7,776 nucleotides of DNA from Bacillota bacterium (GTDB lineage Bacteria; Bacillota; Clostridia; Lachnospirales; Lachnospiraceae). The stretch lies in the NCBI GenBank assembly GCA_023399455.1, contig JAEWPN010000213.1:1-7776 (forward strand), written 5' to 3'. How positions within the stretch are numbered: position 1 is the first letter of the stretch; every line of letters begins with the position of its first letter. The notes under the pieces are model-generated. The model was not told the DNA's origin. It saw nothing but the letters and a program-made list of their open reading frames with translations, and searched no databases. Positions 1-5,578 of the stretch are shown one piece after another. The position numbers were made by a program, and so were the translations under genes.

Positions 1-626
1 CGACTCACGCGGGCGTTACCGTAGGGGAGGATGGAGCTTCCCACCAGTGCAACGAGGATATCGCGCTGATGAGAACGATTCCGGGCATGATAGTTATGAA
101 CCCTGCGGACGATGTGGAAGCAAAAGCCGCAGTAAGAGCTGCAATCGAGCATGAAGGACCGGTATATCTGCGTTTCGGAAGAGCAGCCTGTCCGATTATT
201 AACGACAGACCTGATTATAAATTTGAGATAGGAAAAGGTACCTTGCTCAGAGAGGGTACTGACGTAACTATTGTAGCTACGGGAATCTGCGTAAGCAGCG
301 CTCTGGAAGCGGCTGAGAAGCTTGCGGAGGAAGGCGTCAGCGCAGAAGTGATCAATATCTGCACTATCAAGCCTTTGGATGAGGAACTTATCATAGCATC
401 CGCGAAGAAGACAGGCAAAGTGGTTACCGCTGAGGAGCATTCCGTAATCGGAGGACTTGGAAGCGCAGTATGTGACGCATTGTCTGCAGCAGCACCCACG
501 CCGGTTAAAAAGATTGGTATGCAGGATGTATTCGGAGAATCCGGACCGGCTATGGCACTGTTGGAGAAATATGGTCTGGATGGCACAGGCGTATATAAAT
601 CGGTAAAAGAATTCATCGGAAAGTGA
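1..626 (+). CDS. Transketolase, C-terminal (pyrimidine-binding plus C-terminal domain) subunit, 5' end cut by window
   Basis: This is the C-terminal portion of a transketolase, which moves two-carbon ketol units between sugar phosphates using thiamine diphosphate in the cytoplasmic non-oxidative pentose phosphate pathway. The frame is open from base 3 to the TGA at 624-626, about 207 residues. It opens in the pyrimidine-domain motif THAGVTVGEDGASHQ, the family's GEDG..HQ signature, followed by IALMRTIPGM and the RFGRAACP segment. From about residue 78 the C-terminal domain begins (GTDVTIVATGICVSSALEAA), with the typical EEHSVIGGLG and FGESG stretches. The start lies upstream of the window, so the full length cannot be seen. 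In Clostridia this enzyme is often split into two adjacent genes, and this would be the second; that is inference. The stop overlaps or nearly touches rpe, an enzyme of the same pathway, which indicates one operon. The GASHQ wording and the rpe neighbour favour transketolase over DXP synthase. Confidence 0.95.
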   Translation, partial: THAGVTVGEDGASHQCNEDIALMRTIPGMIVMNPADDVEAKAAVRAAIEHEGPVYLRFGRAACPIINDRPDYKFEIGKGTLLREGTDVTIVATGICVSSALEAAEKLAEEGVSAEVINICTIKPLDEELIIASAKKTGKVVTAEEHSVIGGLGSAVCDALSAAAPTPVKKIGMQDVFGESGPAMALLEKYGLDGTGVYKSVKEFIGK

Positions 627-634
627 GAGAGGAA

Positions 635-1297
635 ATGCTGATATTATCACCGTCTATTCTGGCAGCAGATTTTTCTGTTTTGGGAAAGCAGATAAAGGAA
701 GTGCATGAGGCAGGAGCACAGTATCTTCACGTGGACGTCATGGATGGAAGCTTCGTACCTTCCATATCCTTCGGGATGCCGGTCATCAGCTCTATACGGG
801 GGGTGTCGGATATCACCTTTGATGTACACCTTATGATTACATCGCCGGAGCGTTATATAGAGGAATTTGCGAAATGCGGAGCGGATATTATCACCTTCCA
901 TCTTGAAGCGGTGCAGGACCCCGGAGTCGTAATCGACAAGATACACGCCCTGGGAAAGAAGGCGGGTCTATCCATAAAGCCTGCGACTCCTATAGAAGCA
1001 GTTCTCCCATGTTTGGACAAGCTGGATATGCTGTTAGTAATGACCGTGGAGCCGGGATTCGGCGGACAAGCCTACATTCCTGAGTCCACAGAGCGCATCA
1101 GGCAGGCCCGTAAGTTTGTGGAGGAAAGAGGCCTTGATACGGATATTCAGGTGGACGGCGGCATCAACGCAGACAACGTACATGTCGTACTGGAAGCCGG
1201 AGCGAATGTGATTGTGGCGGGCTCATCGATTTTCAGGGGCGATATAAGGCGGAATGTGAAGGATATGCTGAATGCGTTTGAGGCATTTCAAAAATAG
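635..1297 (+). CDS. rpe: Ribulose-phosphate 3-epimerase
   Basis: Interconverts D-ribulose 5-phosphate and D-xylulose 5-phosphate in the cytoplasm, feeding the transketolase encoded just upstream. The 220-residue product has the usual family length and a complete TIM-barrel signature. It opens with LSPSILAADF; then HVDVMDG gives H32 and D34, FDVHLM gives H65, and VDGGIN gives D174. These four are the expected metal and acid/base residues. The phosphate-binding segments GFGGQ (141-145) and AGSSIF (195-200) are also present. I chose ATG 635 because the protein then begins just before the conserved LSPSILAADF. GAGAGG lies directly upstream, although its spacing to the ATG is unusually short. A GTG at 623 in the same frame would add four residues (MREE) and overlap the transketolase stop. 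Either start implies translational coupling with the upstream gene. An intrinsic terminator follows. Confidence 0.96.
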   Translation: MLILSPSILAADFSVLGKQIKEVHEAGAQYLHVDVMDGSFVPSISFGMPVISSIRGVSDITFDVHLMITSPERYIEEFAKCGADIITFHLEAVQDPGVVIDKIHALGKKAGLSIKPATPIEAVLPCLDKLDMLLVMTVEPGFGGQAYIPESTERIRQARKFVEERGLDTDIQVDGGINADNVHVVLEAGANVIVAGSSIFRGDIRRNVKDMLNAFEAFQK

Positions 1298-1352
1298 ATA
1301 TGTTAAGATAATTTGTTAAATAAATCAGGTAAACTGAGGAGATATTAGAAAT

Positions 1353-1397
1353 CTTCGCCTTTCTGTTTTTGAGTTTTTGGAAAGGCGGAGGTTTTTT
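1353..1397 (+). terminator. Intrinsic terminator after rpe
   Basis: An 11-bp stem pairs CTTCGCCTTTC (1353-1363) with GAAAGGCGGAG (1380-1390), with one G-U pair and a 16-nt loop. A run of six T follows at 1392-1397. It closes the transketolase-rpe transcript and separates it from the leader-peptide region that follows. Confidence 0.85.
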
Positions 1398-1419
1398 ATA
1401 AATTTAAAGGTGGATAAAA

Positions 1420-1461
1420 ATGCGTCTTTGTATTGTTTTAGCTCCATGCAAGGTCTATTAG
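1420..1461 (+). CDS. Putative 13-residue leader peptide (MRLCIVLAPCKVY) of a resistance-type attenuator
   Basis: A very short frame runs from ATG 1420 to TAG 1459-1461 and encodes MRLCIVLAPCKVY. The ribosome binding site AAAGGTGG (1406-1413) sits six bases before the start, a spacing expected of a translated gene. The peptide overlaps the 5' arms of two competing hairpins (1442-1478 and 1445-1506), and a fragment of an MFS efflux gene lies directly downstream. Known leader peptides of macrolide resistance genes carry the stalling motif Met-Arg-Leu, for example those of ermD and of mefE/mel. Here MRL stands at the very start. I infer that this was a drug-sensing leader peptide. There is no direct evidence of translation, the inducing drug is a guess, and I could not find a convincing promoter between the rpe terminator and this frame. 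Confidence 0.5.
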   Translation: MRLCIVLAPCKVY

Positions 1462-1511
1462 GACTGGCTCGCATGGAGACATAATAAGTCCCGTAGACTT
1501 TGCATGCTTTT
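1442..1511 (+). promoter_or_regulatory. Attenuator-like pair of mutually exclusive hairpins
   Basis: Two structures compete for the same bases. The smaller is a perfect 8-bp hairpin pairing CTCCATGC (1442-1449) with GCATGGAG (1471-1478). The larger pairs 1445-1465 with 1487-1506: CATGCAAGGTCTA against TAGACTTTGCATG (one G-U pair), then a small bulge, then GGACT against AGTCC. Directly after the larger stem come C and TTTT (1508-1511), as in an intrinsic terminator, though the T-run is short. The leader peptide at 1420-1461 runs through the 5' arms. This is the layout of a transcription attenuator in which a stalled ribosome decides which hairpin forms. An alternative reading is the end of a small repeated or mobile element, since a long inverted repeat alone cannot distinguish the two. 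Confidence 0.5.
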
Positions 1512-1907
1512 ATGCGACAGCTTTGCGACAGGCTGTACCGTTATTGTTTTAATTCTGCTACAGTCGGATAAATTGGAATTGTGGCATCTATACTGTTTAA
1601 ATGCACTCAACGGCTTGATGAATACAGTCCAGCAGCCTTCTGCGGACGTTACGACAAGCTTGCTGACGCCAAAGAAATATTATCAGAAGATAAGCGGAAT
1701 GCGGTCATTTTCCAATTCGCTTGTAAGTGTAATAACGCCGCATTTCCGGCCATGATTTTATCGAGACAGGGCGGCGGCGAAGTGGTTTTAGGAATTGTGA
1801 AAACTGCGGTAGAAATTGCAACATTGGTGGGCAGTGTGGCTGTGTCGTTATTGCCGGCTCCGGGAAGCAGAGTTAGGGTAATTTGCAACCCGCTTATCAT
1901 CGTCTGA
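1507..1907 (+). pseudogene. Broken MFS efflux transporter (macrolide-efflux-like), two out-of-frame fragments
   Basis: Two pieces of a major facilitator superfamily drug exporter remain. The first, in the frame running to the stop at 1753-1755, carries MLLCDSFATGCTVIVLILLQ, then LWHLYCLNALNGLMNTVQQP, then LLTPKKYYQKISGMRSFSNS. These resemble transmembrane helices 3-5 of Mef-type proteins. The second, in another frame from 1752 to 1907, carries MILSRQGGGEVVLGIVKTA, then IATLVGSVAVSLLPAP and SRVRVICN, which resemble helices 7-8. By my recollection of Mef(A), about 75 N-terminal residues, roughly 100 residues between the pieces and the last 100 or so are missing. The gene therefore has at least three deletions or truncations plus a frameshift near 1738-1752. 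It follows directly on an attenuator-like leader. It cannot make a working transporter. The family assignment is confident, but the exported drug is unknown. Confidence 0.8.
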
Positions 1908-2004
1908 TAAGGTCACACACTAGAAAATATTAGAAAATACTGCATAAAATATATTAGAAATTATCTCATGAAATATATGAAAAATGCCGTATGTAAATTA
2001 TAAA

Positions 2005-2032
2005 AAGTGTTTTATAATATTTTGGAACACTT
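2005..2032 (+). promoter_or_regulatory. Candidate map promoter with inverted repeat around the -10 box
   Basis: TATAAT at 2013-2018 is a perfect -10 hexamer 51 bases before the map start. No good -35 lies at the usual distance; the best is TATGTA at 1990-1995. The -10 is flanked by a 7-bp inverted repeat, AAGTGTT (2005-2011) and AACACTT (2026-2032), which could be an operator. The stretch 1908-2004 upstream is AT-rich with a short direct repeat (TAGAAAATAT, TAGAAAATAC) and holds no gene that I can see. Confidence 0.4.
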
Positions 2033-2068
2033 ACAGTGAGTTCAAATATTTTGGAAGAAGGGAAAACC

Positions 2069-2944
2069 ATGTTCAAAAAATTGGAAAGAAACGAGCCCTG
2101 CTGGTGCGGGAGCGGAAGAAAATATAAAACCTGTCATGAAGCCTTCGACGATAAGGTCCTACGCTATCAAATGGAAGGTCATATGATTCCCGATAGGGAC
2201 ATGATCAAGACGAAGGAACAGATAGATGGTATTCGGGAGAGCGGTAAGATCAATATTGCGGTACTCGATTACGTGGCAGCTAACATACGGGAGAATATAT
2301 CCACAGAAGAAATAGACCGCATGGTATATGAGAAGACTACAGAGCTCGGCGCTGTTCCTGCCCCCCTTCACTATGACGGATATCCGAAGAGCACATGCAC
2401 CTCCATTAACAGTCAGGTATGCCATGGAATTCCTTCGAAAGACGTGTTCCTGAAAAACGGAGATATTGTCAACGTAGATGTATCCACGATTTATAAAGGT
2501 TATTTTTCCGACTCCTCTCGCATGTTCTGCATCGGAGAAGTAGAGGAACAGGCTGCTAAGCTCGTCCGCGTGGCGAAGGAATGCATGGAAAAAGGAATTG
2601 AGCAGGTAAAGCCGTGGAACTTCCTCGGAGATATGGGAGAAGCTGTTCACAGTCACGCACTTCAGAACGGCTACAGCATAGTCCGTGAAATCGGCGGGCA
2701 CGGAGTAGGAATAGAGTTCCACGAGGACCCTTTTGTAAGCTATGTGACCAAAAAAGGGACCGAAACCCTTATGGTGCCCGGTATGGTGTTTACCATAGAA
2801 CCTATGGTCAACATGGGGGCAAGTGAAATCTACATCGATGACGATAATGGCTGGACTGCCTACACCGACGACGGAAAACCTTCCGCTCAGTGGGAAGTTA
2901 CCATAGCAGTCACTGAGGATGGATATGAGATATTAGCATATTAA
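2069..2944 (+). CDS. map: Methionine aminopeptidase type I with N-terminal SEC-C zinc motif
   Basis: Removes the initiator methionine from new proteins in the cytoplasm, as a dinuclear metal hydrolase. The 291-residue protein starts with a SEC-C motif: NEPCWCGSGRKYKTCH places C11, C13, C22 and H23 as zinc ligands, a module also found at the end of SecA and thought to help ribosome or protein contacts. The catalytic pita-bread domain follows from about residue 45. The five metal ligands of the family are all present: D137 (NVDVS), D148 (YFSDSSR), H211 (GGHGVG), E244 (FTIEPM) and E276 (QWEVTI). The substrate-contacting histidines H119 (CHGIPS) and H218 (FHEDPF) are present too. ATG 2069 is preferred because GAAGAAGGG lies six bases upstream. 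A GTG at 2036 in frame would add 11 residues without a comparable site. The next gene downstream is metG, which has its own promoter and T-box. Confidence 0.96.
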   Translation: MFKKLERNEPCWCGSGRKYKTCHEAFDDKVLRYQMEGHMIPDRDMIKTKEQIDGIRESGKINIAVLDYVAANIRENISTEEIDRMVYEKTTELGAVPAPLHYDGYPKSTCTSINSQVCHGIPSKDVFLKNGDIVNVDVSTIYKGYFSDSSRMFCIGEVEEQAAKLVRVAKECMEKGIEQVKPWNFLGDMGEAVHSHALQNGYSIVREIGGHGVGIEFHEDPFVSYVTKKGTETLMVPGMVFTIEPMVNMGASEIYIDDDNGWTAYTDDGKPSAQWEVTIAVTEDGYEILAY

Positions 2945-2988
2945 AGAATTGAGCGTTGAAAACCCCTAAACATTTGTAGGAAACGCGA

Positions 2989-3017
2989 TTGACAGTATAA
3001 TTTCTTTGTGTTAGTCT
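2989..3017 (+). promoter_or_regulatory. Sigma-A-type promoter for the metG T-box transcript
   Basis: A perfect -35 hexamer TTGACA (2989-2994) is followed by a 17-base spacer and TAGTCT (3012-3017) as the -10, which matches the consensus at three of six positions. Transcription would start near 3024, shortly before the T-box stem I. Just upstream, 2953-2986 can form a weak interrupted hairpin (GCGTT with AACGC, CCTA with TAGG). It has no T-run, so I do not call it a terminator for map. Confidence 0.7.
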
Positions 3018-3040
3018 AACAATATCAATAAAATGAAGTA

Positions 3041-3376
3041 AAAAGCAGTGACGAAGAGAGTAGATATGTGAAAGCTTTCCAGAGAAGGTTCCATTCCGCG
3101 CAGCAGGATTGTTAACGGGATGCTGAGAGGAACCGGGTGAAAATATATCGAAAATGGCTTCCGAGCAGCGCACCGAACCGGCAACGGTAAGGCTGCGACA
3201 GGTCCGCCTGTTATAGCGGCAGGGTATAAAGTAATTTGTGTTTAGGTTCATACATGAACCGTGCATAATCAGCAGTACCCGCAGAGGTTCGCTTCGTGAG
3301 AAGCGGACAAAAGGAAGTGGTAACACGGCTTTTCGCTCGTCTTCTAGTTATACTAAGAAGACGGGCTTTTTTGTTT
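3041..3376 (+). promoter_or_regulatory. T-box riboswitch, methionine specifier (AUG), upstream of metG
   Basis: A T-box leader senses uncharged tRNA and lets transcription continue only when the cognate amino acid is scarce. The stem I base pairs GAAG (3053-3056) with CTTC (3158-3161), and GATAT (3063-3067) pairs with ATATC (3145-3149). The intervening 5' bases AGAGTA match the S-turn (AGTA) element. The opposing specifier loop GAAAATGG places ATG at 3154-3156, a methionine codon followed by a purine. The T-box bulge is in AAGTGGTAACACGG, with TGGT at 3318-3321 suited to pair with an ACCA tRNA end. The antiterminator pairs AGCG plus AAAAG (3302-3313) with CTTTTCGCT (3329-3337). The competing terminator is at 3335-3376. 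The AUG specifier agrees with the downstream gene, metG, and the regulatory logic follows from the known family. Confidence 0.92.
3335..3376 (+). terminator. T-box terminator hairpin
   Basis: GCTCGTCTTCT (3335-3345) pairs with AGAAGACGGGC (3356-3366), with one G-U pair, and six T follow at 3367-3372. The 5' arm shares its first bases with the antiterminator, so the two cannot form together. This is the off state of the methionine T-box. Confidence 0.9.
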
Positions 3377-3386
3377 TATGATACTA

Positions 3387-3408
3387 GGGGCAACCCTCTT
3401 TTGACCCC
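3387..3408 (+). other. Small hairpin between T-box terminator and metG
   Basis: GGGGCAA (3387-3393) can pair with TTGACCCC (3401-3408) with one bulged A, leaving a 7-base loop. It sits 27 bases before the metG ribosome binding site and has no T-run, so it is unlikely to terminate. Its role is unknown; it may stabilise the 5' end of a processed metG mRNA. Confidence 0.4.
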
Positions 3409-3446
3409 GATATTATTTTATATTTACTGAAAAAGGAGCAAAGAGT

Positions 3447-5426
3447 ATGAGTAAAGGAAAATATTACATCACCACCGCTATTGCCTACACCTCCGGCAAA
3501 CCGCATATTGGCAACAGCTATGAAATCGTGCTTGCCGATAGCATTGCAAGATTCAAGAGGAAAGACGGCTATGACGTGTTCTTCCAGACGGGAACAGACG
3601 AGCATGGACAGAAAATCGAAATAAAAGCGCAGGAAGCCGGTGTCACTCCCAAAGAATATGTGGATAACGTTGCGGGAACGATCAAAGACTTGTGGAATCT
3701 TATGGATACCTCCTATGATAAATTTATCCGTACCACGGATACCTACCACGAGAAGCAGGTACAGAAAATCTTCAGGCGCCTGTACGAGCAAGGTGACATT
3801 TATAAAGGGGCATACGAAGGAATGTACTGCACCCCCTGCGAATCCTTTTGGACGGAATCCCAGCTTGTAGATGGAAAATGCCCGGATTGCGGAGGAGAGG
3901 TAAAGCCTGCAAAGGAAGAAGCGTATTTCTTCAAAATGAGCAAATATGCGGATAGGCTCATCGCGCATATCAATGAGCATCCGGAGTTCATACAGCCAGT
4001 ATCCCGCAAAAACGAAATGATGAATAATTTTCTGCTTCCGGGACTGCAGGATCTATGCGTGTCCAGAACCTCCTTCAAATGGGGAATTCCCGTAGACTTC
4101 GACGAAGGCCATGTTGTCTACGTGTGGCTGGACGCACTTACCAACTATATTACCGGAATCGGCTATGACTGTGACGGAAACAGTACCGAGCAGTATAAAA
4201 AGCTCTGGCCTGCAGACCTTCACCTGATCGGAAAAGATATTATCCGTTTCCATACGATTTACTGGCCTATTTTCCTTATGGCCCTGGGCGAGGAGCTGCC
4301 TAAGCAGGTATTCGGTCACCCGTGGCTGCTGCAGGGAGACGGCAAGATGAGCAAATCAAAGGGGAATGTCCTGTATGCGGACGATCTGGCAGACTTTTTC
4401 GGGGTGGATGCGGTACGCTACTTCGTGCTTCATGAGATGCCTTTCGAAAATGACGGCGTGATTTCGTGGGAGCTTATGGTGGAAAGACTTAATTCCGATT
4501 TGGCGAATACCCTCGGCAATCTGGTAAACAGGACGATTTCTATGAGTAACAAATATTTCGGTGGAGTCGTTGCGGATAAGAGTATCGCATCTGAAGAGCA
4601 GAAGGCTTTGGACGATGATTTGAAGGCTGTCGCAGCCGGAACCTATGAAAGAGTGAGAAAGAAGATGGAAGATTTGAGAGTGGCGGATGCCATATCGGAA
4701 ATCTTCGTACTTTTCAAACGATGTAATAAGTATATTGATGAAACGGAGCCGTGGGTGCTGGCAAAAGACGAGGCTAAAGCCGATAGGCTGGCTTCGGTGC
4801 TCTATCATCTGGTAGAGAGCATTGTCATCGGCGCTTCTTTGCTGGAACCTTTTATGCCGGCCACTGCCGAAAAGATCGCGGCTCAGTTAAACACCTCTTT
4901 AAGAAGCTTTGAGGAGCTTACAAGTTTTGGAAAATATCCTTCCGGCAATAAAGTGACCGAGACTCCGGAAATCTTGTTCGCACGGTTGGATGCAAAAGAA
5001 GTGCTGGAAAAGGTGGAGACGCTGTTCGAATCCGGAACGCAGGCAGGACAGACACAGGAACAAGCGGTTTCTGAGGATGTGATCGATATCGAACCGAAGC
5101 CGGAGATCACTTACGATGACTTTGATAAACTGCAATTCCAGGTAGGTGAGATCATCGCCTGTGAAGCAGTGCAAAAGTCCAAAAAGCTGCTTTGTTCCAA
5201 AGTGCGCATCGGCAGTCAGGTGAAACAAATCGTATCCGGCATTAAGCAATATTATTCTCCGGAGGAAATGGTGGGTAAGAAAGTAATGGTACTGGTGAAC
5301 CTCAAGCCGGCGACTTTGGCGGGAGTCGTATCCGAAGGAATGCTTTTGTGTGCGGAAGATAAGGACGGCAATCTGGCCCTCATGATTCCGGAAAAGACGA
5401 TGCCTGCAGGCGCGGAGATCTGCTAA
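3447..5426 (+). CDS. metG: Methionyl-tRNA synthetase with C-terminal tRNA-binding domain
   Basis: Charges tRNA-Met with methionine for both initiation and elongation, in the cytoplasm, as a class I synthetase. The 659-residue product matches the usual Gram-positive length. The Rossmann fold begins with YYITTAIAYTSGKPHIGNSY, where HIGN at 20-23 is the HIGH signature. A knuckle with four cysteines, C128, C131, C145 and C148 (CTPC and CPDC), would bind one zinc. KMSKS lies at 300-304, followed by the helical anticodon-binding domain (AVRYFVLHEMPF, then the WELMVERLNSDLANTLGNLV region). Residues about 557-659 form a Trbp111/EMAP-type OB-fold tRNA-binding domain (DKLQFQVGEI, IVSGIKQYY, VNLKPATLAGVVSEGMLLCA), which usually mediates dimer formation. 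ATG 3447 has AAGGAG eight bases upstream. Transcription is controlled by the methionine T-box just upstream. I see no anomalies in the catalytic motifs. Confidence 0.98.
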   Translation: MSKGKYYITTAIAYTSGKPHIGNSYEIVLADSIARFKRKDGYDVFFQTGTDEHGQKIEIKAQEAGVTPKEYVDNVAGTIKDLWNLMDTSYDKFIRTTDTYHEKQVQKIFRRLYEQGDIYKGAYEGMYCTPCESFWTESQLVDGKCPDCGGEVKPAKEEAYFFKMSKYADRLIAHINEHPEFIQPVSRKNEMMNNFLLPGLQDLCVSRTSFKWGIPVDFDEGHVVYVWLDALTNYITGIGYDCDGNSTEQYKKLWPADLHLIGKDIIRFHTIYWPIFLMALGEELPKQVFGHPWLLQGDGKMSKSKGNVLYADDLADFFGVDAVRYFVLHEMPFENDGVISWELMVERLNSDLANTLGNLVNRTISMSNKYFGGVVADKSIASEEQKALDDDLKAVAAGTYERVRKKMEDLRVADAISEIFVLFKRCNKYIDETEPWVLAKDEAKADRLASVLYHLVESIVIGASLLEPFMPATAEKIAAQLNTSLRSFEELTSFGKYPSGNKVTETPEILFARLDAKEVLEKVETLFESGTQAGQTQEQAVSEDVIDIEPKPEITYDDFDKLQFQVGEIIACEAVQKSKKLLCSKVRIGSQVKQIVSGIKQYYSPEEMVGKKVMVLVNLKPATLAGVVSEGMLLCAEDKDGNLALMIPEKTMPAGAEIC

Positions 5427-5450
5427 TTTAAGGAATTTTATATTATAAAC

Positions 5451-5479
5451 TTAAAATATTATATATTATGGTGTATAAT
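5451..5479 (+). promoter_or_regulatory. Candidate promoter for the alpha/beta hydrolase gene
   Basis: TTAAAA (5451-5456), a 17-base spacer and a perfect TATAAT (5474-5479) give a plausible sigma-A promoter in the 152-base gap after metG. Its -10 overlaps the left arm of the inverted repeat at 5477-5519. The region is AT-rich, so chance matches are possible. Confidence 0.45.
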
Positions 5480-5520
5480 GAGTTCACAAGGGGCATTTTT
5501 TGCCCCTTGTGAACTCATTT
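5477..5520 (+). terminator. Perfect 19-bp inverted repeat after metG; probable (possibly bidirectional) terminator
   Basis: AATGAGTTCACAAGGGGCA (5477-5495) and its exact complement TGCCCCTTGTGAACTCATT (5501-5519) enclose a five-T loop. This is the strongest hairpin in the window and stands 50 bases after the metG stop, where a terminator is expected. The T-run after the stem is very short (ends CATTT), so an operator or a leader hairpin of the next gene are alternatives, especially since a TATAAT overlaps its left arm. Confidence 0.65.
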
Positions 5521-5578
5521 CCATATCAGAGAGCATCTTTTGACGAGCTTCGCCATACAAAAGAATGGAGGGGGTTTT

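Noticed and set aside
1581..1907. A 108-codon frame covering much of the decayed MFS region, as if it were one small protein
   Set aside because: Its first half (up to about 1750) is an out-of-frame reading of the MFS fragment in the neighbouring frame, and only the part after 1752 resembles MFS. It has no ribosome binding site at its start. It is part of a pseudogene, not a gene.
1398..2035. Possible insertion sequence or CRISPR in the gene-poor stretch
   Set aside because: There is no transposase fragment, no terminal repeats with target duplication that I can see, and no regular repeat-spacer pattern. The only repeats are the hairpin arms at 1442-1506 and short AT-rich duplications near 1922-1970.
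2159..2722. Long reverse-strand frame (187 codons) opposite map
   Set aside because: It is antisense to a fully supported methionine aminopeptidase, shows no recognisable motif, and reflects codon bias of the real gene.
2953..2986. Hairpin after map as a possible terminator
   Set aside because: The pairing is short and interrupted, there is no T-run, and the metG -35 box follows directly. I see no convincing terminator for map before the metG promoter.
2910..3326. Reverse-strand frame (138 codons) across the T-box leader
   Set aside because: The region is explained base by base as a T-box on the + strand. The translated frame has no recognisable domain.
3384..3980. Long reverse-strand frame (198 codons) opposite the start of metG and its leader
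   Set aside because: Antisense to the metG catalytic domain, with no recognisable domain and no credible ribosome binding site.
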